A program made the translations under genes and the position numbers. Under the pieces are notes generated by a model that did not search any database, had not been told where the DNA came from, and saw nothing but the letters and a program-made list of their open reading frames with translations. Positions 8,526 to 15,170 of a stretch of 33,429 nt of DNA are shown here, piece by piece. Each line of letters opens with the position of its first letter. Position 1 is the first letter of the stretch. The stretch is from an uncultured Desulfovibrio sp. (lineage in GTDB: Bacteria; Desulfobacterota; Desulfovibrionia; Desulfovibrionales; Desulfovibrionaceae), in the NCBI RefSeq assembly GCF_949282365.1, contig NZ_CASDOY010000015.1, positions 1 to 33,429 of the forward strand, read 5' to 3'.

Positions 8526-9509
8526 ATGAACTGGGCCTCGTATCTCCTTTCCCTCTGCCTGCATCTGGCGGTCTTCCTGCTGATCATGTTCTGGCCCAGC
8601 TCGCCGCCGGTGAACCTGGAGACGCCGCCGGTCATGATCAGCCTGGTGGACGGCGCCCCGGGCGGCAACCGTACGCCTTCGAGCATCCTGGGCAAGATGG
8701 GCAAGCAAACGGACGGCCCCAAGGACGTTTCGCCCCCGGCCAAAAAGGCCGAGGTGGCCGCGCCCGAAAGGCCGGAAGTCAAGGCCGACCCCACCAGGGA
8801 AGCCCGTCCCGTGGAGGCCAAGCCCGAGCCCAAGGTCGAGCGCAAGCCGGAGCCCAAGCCCGAGGTCCGGCCCAAGCCCGAGCCCAGGGACGACGCCACG
8901 CCCGTGGCCGACAAAAAAGACAAGAAAAAGAAAGAAGACAAAAAACAGGACGACAAGAAGCCCGAAAAGAAGGACGACAAGAAGAAGCCCGAGAAAAAGG
9001 TCGAAAAGAGCGACAAGAAGACCGATAAAAAGGCCGACAAGCCGACCTCGGGCGATCCCGTGGCCGCGGCCATGAAGCAGGCCCGCCGCGAGGCCACCTC
9101 CCGTGCCGAATCCGGCGACAGGGGCAACAGCGTGGAACAGGCCCTGGCCCAGGCCCGCCGCAAGGCCGGCGGCGACGGCGGTGGCGGTGGCGGCGAAGGC
9201 GACGGTCCCGGTGGCGGCGGCATCAACGACGTCTACATGGGCCAGGTCATGCTTGCCGTGCGTCCCAACTGGAGCTTCACCTCGGCCACGCGCCTGAATC
9301 TGGTCTGCGTGGTCCGGGTCAAGGTCAACCTGCAGGGCGAGGTGGAAAAGGTCGACGTGACGCAGAGCTCCGGCAATGCGCAGTACGACTCCTCGGCGGC
9401 CAACGCCATCTGGCGCACCAGCCGGGCGGGGGCCTTCCCGCCGCCGCCTTCGGCGCAGTACACCGACCTGGACCTGGTCTTCACCCTCAACGAACTCATG
9501 GGCCGCTAA
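8526..9509 (+). CDS. tolA: TolA, periplasm-spanning energy transducer
   Basis: A 327-residue TolA. An N-terminal membrane anchor (about 4-24, YLLSLCLHLAVFLLIMFW, with the family-typical Ser/His face) is followed by a long low-complexity linker. That linker is Pro/Glu/Lys-rich (residues about 75-125), then almost pure Lys/Asp/Glu (about 130-175), then Ala/Arg and a Gly-rich hinge (215-235). Residues about 238-327 form the TonB/TolA C-terminal domain (VRVKVNLQGEVEKVDV, YDSSAANAIWR). In the family this domain contacts Pal and TolB across the periplasm. The central domain is far more Lys/Asp-dominated than the Ala-rich helix of E. coli TolA. It starts 6 bases after tolR. Confidence 0.94.
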   Translation: MNWASYLLSLCLHLAVFLLIMFWPSSPPVNLETPPVMISLVDGAPGGNRTPSSILGKMGKQTDGPKDVSPPAKKAEVAAPERPEVKADPTREARPVEAKPEPKVERKPEPKPEVRPKPEPRDDATPVADKKDKKKKEDKKQDDKKPEKKDDKKKPEKKVEKSDKKTDKKADKPTSGDPVAAAMKQARREATSRAESGDRGNSVEQALAQARRKAGGDGGGGGGEGDGPGGGGINDVYMGQVMLAVRPNWSFTSATRLNLVCVVRVKVNLQGEVEKVDVTQSSGNAQYDSSAANAIWRTSRAGAFPPPPSAQYTDLDLVFTLNELMGR

Positions 9510-9519
9510 CAGGCCCGCC

Positions 9520-9551
9520 AAGGCGGTCGTGCCCTGCGGCGCGGCCGCCTT
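9520..9551 (+). promoter_or_regulatory. Strong stem-loop just after tolA
   Basis: Bases 9520-9533 pair with 9538-9551 over 14 positions (12 Watson-Crick, 2 G-U), closing a CTGC loop. It begins 10 bases after the tolA stop and has no U-tract, so it is more likely an mRNA-processing or stability hairpin, or a partial terminator, than a classic intrinsic terminator. Confidence 0.6.
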
Positions 9552-9743
9552 GCCGTCCCACTGTCCTTTGCCTGGGAGGAAGGGCCCCGTGCGCCGCCGG
9601 TGACGGGAGCCGCCCTGCGGCGCCGGCGTCCCGGGGAGGTCCGCTCCCCAGGATCCCGCCGTCCTCCCACGGCGCTTCGTTCCGGGATGATGCTGTTGCC
9701 TGCACGCAGCATCGTGATGCACATCTGCCCTCGTGGAGGTCAC

Positions 9744-10568
9744 ATGAAACGAACCCCTCTCCGTCCGGCGGCCTTCATGGCCCTGCTGCCGGTCCTCCTG
9801 CTGTGTCTGTCGCCGCTGTCCGCCCGGGCCGCGGGCGCCGCGGCCGCGGACGTGGCCAATGCCTACGCCGGCGAAGCCATGGAAAAGATCCTGGGCAACT
9901 GGGCCGCCCCCGCTGATCGCGGCAAGGTGCGCATCGTGGTGCGCGTCGATGAGGAAGGCAAGGTCGAACGCTGCGGCTACCTCGAAAAATCCGCCAGCCA
10001 GGCCCTCAACGACTCCGTCTGCGCCGCGGTCATGAAGACCGGCAATCTGGGCAGGCCCCCCTACAGCATGGGCCAGGACGTCTACCTGACCTTCTGGCAG
10101 GGCAATATGGCCGACCTTTCCGGCATCAGCCGCCAGCAGAAGGCCGCCCGGGCCGCGGACAGGAAAGCCGCCGCCCCGGTGGAGGCCAAGGCCCCGGCAT
10201 CCGCCGCGTCCGCCGGCGCCAGGGACGTGCCCGTGAAGCTGCACGGCAAGCCCGCCGTGCTCGCCAGCCCCCTGAAGGCCCAGGACGCCTACGGCCCCGA
10301 ACATGCCGCCTATTTCCGCAAGCTGGTCACGGAGCTGCGCGAGGCCACCTACATCCCCGAGGATCTGCCCAGGGGCACCTATTACGCCACCGTGCGCCTG
10401 GAGCTGAACAGCGCCGGCAAGATCCTCGATCACAGCATCCTGCAGAGCAGCGGCAGCGAGCTGCTTGACAGATACGTCCGGCAGGGCATACGCCGGGCAG
10501 GAAAGGTCAGCCCCCCGCCCGCGGCTGTGGGCAGGTTTGTGAACGTCACCCTAACCCTGGTGCGCTAG
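9744..10568 (+). CDS. Secreted protein with two TonB/TolA C-terminal-like domains
   Basis: A 274-residue protein between tolA and tolB. GGAGGT lies just before the ATG at 9744, giving MKRTPLRPAAF and a signal peptide (cleavage near SARA-A, residue 29). Two segments read like TonB/TolA C-terminal domains. Residues 35-120 contain VRIVVRVDEEGKVERCGYLEKS, and residues 178-274 contain YYATVRLELNSAGKILDHSI and end in FVNVTLTLVR. Both follow the strand-GK-strand-helix order seen in the neighbouring TolA. An Ala-rich linker joins them. Cys77 and Cys93 in the first domain could form a disulfide. There is no membrane anchor apart from the signal peptide, so it may be a soluble periplasmic TolA-like adaptor. 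The Tol role is inferred from position and domain type. Confidence 0.88.
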   Translation: MKRTPLRPAAFMALLPVLLLCLSPLSARAAGAAAADVANAYAGEAMEKILGNWAAPADRGKVRIVVRVDEEGKVERCGYLEKSASQALNDSVCAAVMKTGNLGRPPYSMGQDVYLTFWQGNMADLSGISRQQKAARAADRKAAAPVEAKAPASAASAGARDVPVKLHGKPAVLASPLKAQDAYGPEHAAYFRKLVTELREATYIPEDLPRGTYYATVRLELNSAGKILDHSILQSSGSELLDRYVRQGIRRAGKVSPPPAAVGRFVNVTLTLVR

Positions 10569-10590
10569 ACACCACAAGGATCCTTACGCC

Positions 10591-11904
10591 ATGAAACGTC
10601 TTGCCATCCTTTTGGCCCTGGCCGTCGCGCTGTCCCTGGGCGGCACCGCCCAGGCCGCCATGCGCGTCGATATCTACGGCCCTGGCCAGAATATCGTGAA
10701 CCTCGCCCTGGCCGCGCCCATCTCCGGCCCCCAGAAGCAGGCCACCGGCATGGGCGCCAAGCTGCAGAAACTGGTGGAAGAAAACCTCAGCTTCCTGCCC
10801 TTCATGCGCCTGACCCCCGCCTCCGCCGTGCTGGGCGGCACCCTGCTGCCCGGGTACGAGCCCCCGAACCTGGATTTCAAGCGCTTCCAGCTGGCCGGGT
10901 CGGACATCGTGGTCACCACCTACTGGCCCCAGGGCGACAGCGGCACCCGCCCCGTACAGATCCGCGCCTTTGAGACCAACACCGGCGGCCGCCTGTTCGG
11001 CAAGGAATACCCGCAGGTGCGCTCCAGTGACCTGCCCGAAGTGGCCGACCGTTTCTGCGCCGACCTGCTCGAAGTGCTGACCGGCAGCGGCGCCTTCTTC
11101 CGCTCCACCCTGGCCTTCGTCAAGAAGTCCGGCCGCCTGTCCGCCAATGTCTGGCTGGTCAAGCCCACGGGCCGCGACCTGCGCCAGATCACCAACATCA
11201 AGGGCGAAGCCATGTCCCCGGCCTGGTCCCCGGACGGCCGCTTCATCGTCTTCACCCATATCGACGAAAAGTCCCACTCCCTAGGCGTCTGGGACCGCAA
11301 GAAGGGCAGCGTGCAGCGCGTGCGCTTCCCCGGCAACGTGGTCATCGGCCCGGCCTTCACCCCGGACAACAAGGTGGCCGTGGCCCTTTCCAACGGCCGT
11401 TACCCGGTCATCTTCCTGCTGAACCACGGTTTCCAGAAGGAACGCATCCTCGAAGGCGGCAGCTCCATCAACGTCTCGCCCACCTTCGACAGCACCGGCA
11501 CCAAGATGGCCTTCACCTCTTCGCGCCTGGGCGGCCCCCAGATCTTCCTCAAGGACCTGTCCAGCGGCAGCATCACCCGCGTGAGCAAGAACGGCGGCTA
11601 CAATACCGAAGCCAACCTCTCGCCCGACGGCACCCTGGTCACCTACAGCCGCATGACCGAATACGGCCACCGCATCTTCGTGCAGGACATGGTCACCGGC
11701 CTGGAACGCCAGATCACCTTCGGCCCCGGCAGCGACGAACAGCCCTCGTTCTGCGGCGACAGCTACTTCATCGCCTTCGCGTCCAGCCGCGGCGGCGGTC
11801 GCGGCATCTACCTGACCACCCGTCACGGCGGCGACGCCAAGAAGGTGCCCACCGGCGGCGGCAGCGCCTCGTTCCCGCGCTGGGGCATGCCCAACGGCAA
11901 GTAG
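10591..11904 (+). CDS. tolB: TolB, periplasmic beta-propeller of Tol-Pal
   Basis: A 437-residue TolB. A signal peptide (residues 1-22, cleavage near AQA-A) precedes the N-terminal alpha/beta domain (about 25-165). The six-bladed propeller (about 175-430) shows repeated blade motifs such as AMSPAWSPDGRFIVF, SPTFDSTGTKMAFTSSR and EANLSPDGTLVTYSR. In the family TolB cycles between Pal and the outer-membrane-facing Tol machinery. AAGGAT is about 10 bases before the ATG. The gene starts 22 bases after the tandem TonB-C-like gene, so the two are likely co-transcribed. No defect is visible. Confidence 0.96.
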   Translation: MKRLAILLALAVALSLGGTAQAAMRVDIYGPGQNIVNLALAAPISGPQKQATGMGAKLQKLVEENLSFLPFMRLTPASAVLGGTLLPGYEPPNLDFKRFQLAGSDIVVTTYWPQGDSGTRPVQIRAFETNTGGRLFGKEYPQVRSSDLPEVADRFCADLLEVLTGSGAFFRSTLAFVKKSGRLSANVWLVKPTGRDLRQITNIKGEAMSPAWSPDGRFIVFTHIDEKSHSLGVWDRKKGSVQRVRFPGNVVIGPAFTPDNKVAVALSNGRYPVIFLLNHGFQKERILEGGSSINVSPTFDSTGTKMAFTSSRLGGPQIFLKDLSSGSITRVSKNGGYNTEANLSPDGTLVTYSRMTEYGHRIFVQDMVTGLERQITFGPGSDEQPSFCGDSYFIAFASSRGGGRGIYLTTRHGGDAKKVPTGGGSASFPRWGMPNGK

Positions 11905-11923
11905 ATCGCATGAAATCCGGCTC

Positions 11924-11954
11924 CCTGCCCGTTTTTTTGCCCAAAGCGGGCAGG
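11924..11954 (+). terminator. Stem-loop after tolB
   Basis: CCTGCCCG (11924-11931) pairs perfectly with CGGGCAGG (11947-11954) around a 15-base loop that contains a run of seven T. It lies 20 bases after the tolB stop. The T-run is in the loop rather than after the stem, so termination is possible but unproven. Confidence 0.4.
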
Positions 11955-11991
11955 TTTGTGGAAAAAATAGGGGAATCCCCCCTCTCCCGAC

Positions 11992-12019
11992 TTGACAAAA
12001 CTTTGTTCACATATACCAT
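11992..12019 (+). promoter_or_regulatory. sigma70-type promoter of pal
   Basis: TTGACA (11992-11997), a 16-base spacer and TACCAT (12014-12019) give a perfect -35 and a 4/6 -10 in an AT-rich patch. Transcription would start near 12026, about 80 bases before the pal ATG. It explains why pal can be made in excess over the other Tol proteins. Confidence 0.68.
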
Positions 12020-12107
12020 CCGTTCTGCGGCCGGACACCTTGTCCGCCGCTGTGTACAGAAAGGAAAGGTACCTTTTTGGAGTTAGAGCTGTTCAGGAGG
12101 ACACACA

Positions 12108-12575
12108 ATGAAACGCTACGCTCTTATCCTTGCTCTGGTTATGGCCCTCGCCGCCGGTTTCGGCTGCGCCAAGAAGACCCAGGACGCCACCGGCGATGTC
12201 GATGACATGAGCCCCGAAATGCGTGCTGCCATCCAGCAGATCACTGACGGTCGCGTGCTGTTTGCTTTCGACAAGTTCGACATCCAGCCCCAGTACAAAG
12301 ACATGCTGACCGCCAAGGCCGAACTGATGAAGAAGTTCCCCAGCATCCGCGTGCGCATCGAAGGCAACTGCGACGAACGCGGTACCCAGGAATACAACCT
12401 GGCCCTGGGCGAACGCCGCGCCCGTGCCGCTTATGACTACATGGTCCGCCTGGGCGTGAATCCCGGCCAGCTGGAAATGATCAGCTACGGCAAGGAAAAG
12501 CCCGCTGTGCAGGGTTCCGGCGAAAGCGTGTGGGCCCAGAACCGTCGCGACGACTTCTGCGTCATCGCTCACTAA
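12108..12575 (+). CDS. pal: Pal, peptidoglycan-associated lipoprotein
   Basis: A 155-residue lipoprotein. The N-terminal signal ends at AAGFGC with Cys20 as the lipidation site. An OmpA-like peptidoglycan-binding domain follows (about 48-150), with FAFDKFDIQPQYKDML, GNCDERGTQEYNLALGERRA and the closing QNRRDDF. These residues contact meso-diaminopimelate in the family. Pal links the outer membrane to peptidoglycan and is recruited by TolB/TolA. AGGAGG lies some 9 bases upstream of the ATG. The gene is separated from tolB by 203 bases with its own promoter and is followed by a strong terminator, so it can be transcribed independently. Confidence 0.96.
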   Translation: MKRYALILALVMALAAGFGCAKKTQDATGDVDDMSPEMRAAIQQITDGRVLFAFDKFDIQPQYKDMLTAKAELMKKFPSIRVRIEGNCDERGTQEYNLALGERRARAAYDYMVRLGVNPGQLEMISYGKEKPAVQGSGESVWAQNRRDDFCVIAH

Positions 12576-12597
12576 GTCGTCAGCCATACGGCTTTCA

Positions 12598-12628
12598 AGG
12601 GTCGCCCTCCGGGGCGGCCCTTTTTTTT
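12598..12628 (+). terminator. Intrinsic terminator of pal
   Basis: A GC-rich stem, AGGGTCGCCC against GGGCGGCCCT with one G-U pair, closes a TCCG loop and is followed directly by eight T. It lies about 22 bases after the pal stop and is a clear rho-independent terminator. Confidence 0.9.
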
Positions 12629-12652
12629 CGCCCCGCCCCGGCCGGCCGCCCC

Positions 12653-12681
12653 TTGCGGCTGCGCACGGCTGAGGCTACACT
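12653..12681 (+). promoter_or_regulatory. Candidate promoter of the hydroxyacid dehydrogenase gene
   Basis: TTGCGG (12653-12658), exactly 17 bases, then TACACT (12676-12681). Both boxes are imperfect, but the spacing is ideal and the site lies just downstream of the pal terminator. Transcription would start near 12688, about 100 bases before the ATG. Confidence 0.42.
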
Positions 12682-12685
12682 GCTT

Positions 12686-12719
12686 GCGAAAACAGCGGCT
12701 GCCCCTGTTTTGCTTTTTT
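12686..12719 (+). terminator. Terminator-like hairpin in the dehydrogenase leader
   Basis: GC-AAAACAG (12686-12695, with a bulged G) pairs with CTGTTTTGC (12705-12713) around a short loop, and six T follow. It sits about 70 bases before the next ATG. It may be a second terminator for pal or an attenuator inside the leader of the downstream gene. Confidence 0.65.
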
Positions 12720-12789
12720 GCCTGTCCGGGCAACAGGCCACGCAAACACTGCCTGCCCGCTTCGCGCAGTGCGTGCAGCAAGGATCACC

Positions 12790-13752
12790 ATGAAGATAGT
12801 TGTGCTTGACGGCGACGTCATCAACCCCGGCGACATCAGCTGGGCCCCCCTGGAAAAGCTGGGCGAGACGGTCATCTACGGCCATACGCCCGAAGACAGG
12901 ATCATCGAACGCGCCGCCGGCGCGGACGTGCTGGTCAGCAACAAGGTGCCGCTGCGCGCCGCCACCCTGGCGCAGCTGCCCGACCTGCGCATGGTGGCCG
13001 TGCTGGCCACCGGCTACGACATCGTGGACGTGGCCGAGTTCGCCGCCCGGGGCATCCCTGTCTGCAACGTGGTGGCCTACGGCGTGGACGACGTCGCCCA
13101 GCATGCCTGGGCCCTGCTGCTGGAGCTTTGCCGCCATACCGCCGACCATACCGCCGGCGTCCGCGCCGGAGAATGGAAGGACACCTGGTGCTACTGGAAG
13201 ACCACGCCCGTCTGCCTGCGCGGGCGGACCCTGGGCCTGATCGGCTTCGGTTCCATCGGCCGCCGCGTGGGCGAACTGGGGCATGCCTTCGGCATGGGCG
13301 TCCTGGCCAACTGCCGCACTCCGCGCAATCCTCCTTCCTACAGCCCCTTCGCCTTCGCCTCCGTGGACCAGATCTTCCAGCAGGCGGACGTCATCTCCCT
13401 GCACTGCCCCCTGACCGACGCCACCCGCGCCATCATCAACGCCAAGGCCCTGGCCCGCATGAAGCCGGGCGCCATCCTCATCAACACCGCCCGCGGCCCC
13501 CTGCTGGACGAGGCCGCCGTGGCCGGGGCCCTGCACAGCGGCAAGCTGGGCGGCCTGGGCGTGGACGTGCTGGCCAAGGAGCCCCCGGCGGAGGACAATC
13601 CCCTGCTGCGCACGCCCAATACGCTCATCACGCCCCATATGGCCTGGGCCACGGCCCGCTCGCGCCAGAACATCATCAACCTCACGGCCGAGAACATCGT
13701 CCGCTGGCAACAGGGGACGCCCGTCAACGTGGTCAACGGCGTGAAGCTCTGA
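12790..13752 (+). CDS. D-2-hydroxyacid dehydrogenase (hydroxypyruvate/glycerate type)
   Basis: A 320-residue NAD(P)-dependent D-2-hydroxyacid dehydrogenase. It interconverts 2-oxo acids and D-2-hydroxy acids; glycerate/hydroxypyruvate is the best guess, but substrate cannot be fixed from sequence. The Rossmann motif GFGSIG lies near residue 151. The catalytic triad is intact: Arg235 (NTARGP), Glu264 (VLAKEPP) and His283 (TPHMAWAT). The cap half includes LATGYDIVDV and VVAYGVDDVAQHAW. AAGGA is about 6 bases before the ATG at 12790; an in-frame extension to 12718 lacks family similarity. It stands alone between the pal terminator and the amidohydrolase gene, and a GC-rich hairpin (13779-13799) follows its stop. 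Confidence 0.92.
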   Translation: MKIVVLDGDVINPGDISWAPLEKLGETVIYGHTPEDRIIERAAGADVLVSNKVPLRAATLAQLPDLRMVAVLATGYDIVDVAEFAARGIPVCNVVAYGVDDVAQHAWALLLELCRHTADHTAGVRAGEWKDTWCYWKTTPVCLRGRTLGLIGFGSIGRRVGELGHAFGMGVLANCRTPRNPPSYSPFAFASVDQIFQQADVISLHCPLTDATRAIINAKALARMKPGAILINTARGPLLDEAAVAGALHSGKLGGLGVDVLAKEPPAEDNPLLRTPNTLITPHMAWATARSRQNIINLTAENIVRWQQGTPVNVVNGVKL

Positions 13753-13778
13753 TCCGGCCGCAGGCAGGACAGCGCCCG

Positions 13779-13799
13779 GGGGCCGCGCGGGGCGGCCCC
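13779..13799 (+). terminator. GC-rich hairpin after the dehydrogenase gene
   Basis: GGGGCCGC pairs perfectly with GCGGCCCC (8 bp, 5-base loop) 26 bases after the stop. There is no T-tract, so termination would be weak or factor-assisted. Confidence 0.4.
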
Positions 13800-14022
13800 T
13801 GACGGCGGAAGTCCCGCCGCCCGGTCCCTCCGGTCAGTCCCCGTCCGCTCCGGCCGGGCCTGCCGCACTGCCGGATTGCCGGACACGGCCATGACAGACC
13901 GGGCAGGGCGACCCGTGCAGGCGTGGGCGGCCCGTGATCGCCGCGATCGCGCCCCTGTCCGGCAGTCACCGCCCGGCCGGGAAAAATTCCCCTCCCCGCT
14001 CCTCCAGCCTTGCGAGTCCACC

Positions 14023-14826
14023 ATGTTTTTCGACATCCACACCCACGCTTTCCATCCCAAGATCGCCAGCAAGGCCGTCACCCATCTCAACGAGGTCTAC
14101 CACCTCGACTGCTGCGGCGACGGCACCATCGAACATCTGCTGGAGCGCGAAAAGGCCGCCGGCATCGACAAGTGCGTGGTCCTCTGCGCGGCCACGGCCC
14201 CCGCCCAGGTCATCCCGGCCAACAACTACGCCATGAAGCTGCAGCGCGAGCACGAGGAAGTCATCGGCTTCGGGACCCTGCACCCGGCCTATGTGGACTG
14301 GGAGGACGAGCTGGAGCGCATGAAGGCGGGCGGCCTGCGCGGCATCAAGCTGCACCCGGATTTCCAGGGCTTCCCCCTCAACGACCGGCGCCTGCTGCCC
14401 ATCTTCGAGGCGGCCCAGGACGATTTCGTCTTCGAGATCCACATCGGCAGCGACGACCCGCTGGAAAAGGCCCCTTCCAGTCCCTTCATGCTGGCGGACA
14501 TCCTGCATTCCTTCCCCCGCCTGCGCGTCATCTGCGCCCATTTCGGCGGCTACCAGATGTGGGACTACAGTCTGGAGGCCCTGGGCGACTTCGAGAACCT
14601 CTGGATAGATACCTCCAGCACCACGCCCTATGTGACGCCCTCGCTACTGCAGCGCCTGCTGCACCACCATGCCCTGGAGCGCCTGCTGTTCGGTACGGAC
14701 TGGCCCCTGTACGACCCGGCCGCCGAACTGGAACGCCTGCGGGAAATGAGCGGCCTGAGCGACAGCGAGCTGGAATACATCCTCAGCAATGCCGGCCGGC
14801 TGCTGGGGATACACGACAAGGCTTGA
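14023..14826 (+). CDS. Amidohydrolase-2/TatD-like TIM-barrel metal hydrolase
   Basis: A 267-residue metal-dependent hydrolase of the amidohydrolase superfamily (Amidohydro_2-like). The metal site starts at once with FDIHTHAFH (D4-x-H6-x-H8). GIKLHPDF (about residue 107), FEIHIG, ICAHFGGYQMWD and FGTDWPLYDP follow, giving the usual later His and Asp ligands. The chain ends with SNAGRLLGI, typical of the family. No classic ribosome site precedes the ATG at 14023, though GCGAG sits about 10 bases upstream. The substrate is unknown; related proteins include decarboxylases and lactonase-like enzymes. The stop codon is embedded in the -35 box of the SRP RNA gene. Confidence 0.88.
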   Translation: MFFDIHTHAFHPKIASKAVTHLNEVYHLDCCGDGTIEHLLEREKAAGIDKCVVLCAATAPAQVIPANNYAMKLQREHEEVIGFGTLHPAYVDWEDELERMKAGGLRGIKLHPDFQGFPLNDRRLLPIFEAAQDDFVFEIHIGSDDPLEKAPSSPFMLADILHSFPRLRVICAHFGGYQMWDYSLEALGDFENLWIDTSSTTPYVTPSLLQRLLHHHALERLLFGTDWPLYDPAAELERLREMSGLSDSELEYILSNAGRLLGIHDKA

Positions 14827-14852
14827 CAGCGGCCCCCTTTTGCGGCTAGCTT
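14823..14852 (+). promoter_or_regulatory. Promoter of the SRP RNA gene
   Basis: TTGACA (14823-14828) overlaps the amidohydrolase TGA stop (14824-14826). Eighteen bases later comes TAGCTT (14847-14852). The predicted start, near 14859, matches the first paired base of the SRP RNA. Confidence 0.62.
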
Positions 14853-14859
14853 GCCTTCA

Positions 14860-14939
14860 AGCCGGACGGCGGCAGCACTGCCAACCCCGTCAGGTTCGAA
14901 AGAAAGCAGCGGTAACAGCCGCTGCCGGGTGTCCGGCCC
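14860..14939 (+). ncRNA. ffs: Bacterial small SRP RNA (4.5S RNA)
   Basis: This is the signal recognition particle RNA, partner of Ffh in co-translational membrane targeting. The diagnostic helix-8 core spans 14889-14910: GTCAGG, then a GAAA tetraloop closed by a C-G pair, then AAGCAGC, the paired internal loops bound by the Ffh M domain. The outer stem pairs GCCGGAC (14861-14867) with GTCCGGC (14931-14937), with GGCAGC/GCTGCC inside it. The fold is about 78 bases, somewhat shorter than the 114-nt E. coli RNA but in the range of minimal bacterial forms. A promoter lies just upstream and a 15-bp terminator just downstream. Exact ends are inferred from pairing. Confidence 0.92.
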
Positions 14940-14941
14940 AC

Positions 14942-14981
14942 AAAAAGCCGCGAACGTGGAAGCGTTCGCGGCTTTTTGTTT
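14942..14981 (+). terminator. Intrinsic terminator of the SRP RNA gene
   Basis: Bases 14942-14956 pair perfectly with 14963-14977 (15 bp, AAAAAGCCGCGAACG and its complement) around a 6-base loop. The T-run at the 3' side of the stem, plus TTT after it, makes a strong rho-independent terminator. Confidence 0.93.
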
Positions 14982-15070
14982 CCCCCTGGGGGCAAGGCCG
15001 GGCCCGGGCAGCTCCAGGCCTCCTGCCCTGCCTCATCCGGAGCCTGCCGTCACGAATTTTGCAACCTATT

Positions 15071-15116
15071 CCGATCGGACAGCCCGCCGGCCAAAGCCGG
15101 TGGGGTGCCCGATCCG
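15071..15116. terminator. Inverted repeat between convergent genes
   Basis: GATCGG (15073-15078) pairs with CCGATC (15109-15114), and inside it CCCGCCGGC pairs with GCCGGTGGG (one G-T pair) around CAAA. It lies 55 bases past the end of the response-regulator gene on minus and after the SRP RNA terminator on plus. Neither side has a T-tract. A bidirectional transcription barrier is the likely role. Confidence 0.45.
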
Positions 15117-15170
15117 GCATGGTATCTGGAATATTCCACAAAAACACGGACCCGATGATGCGTCCCGCCC

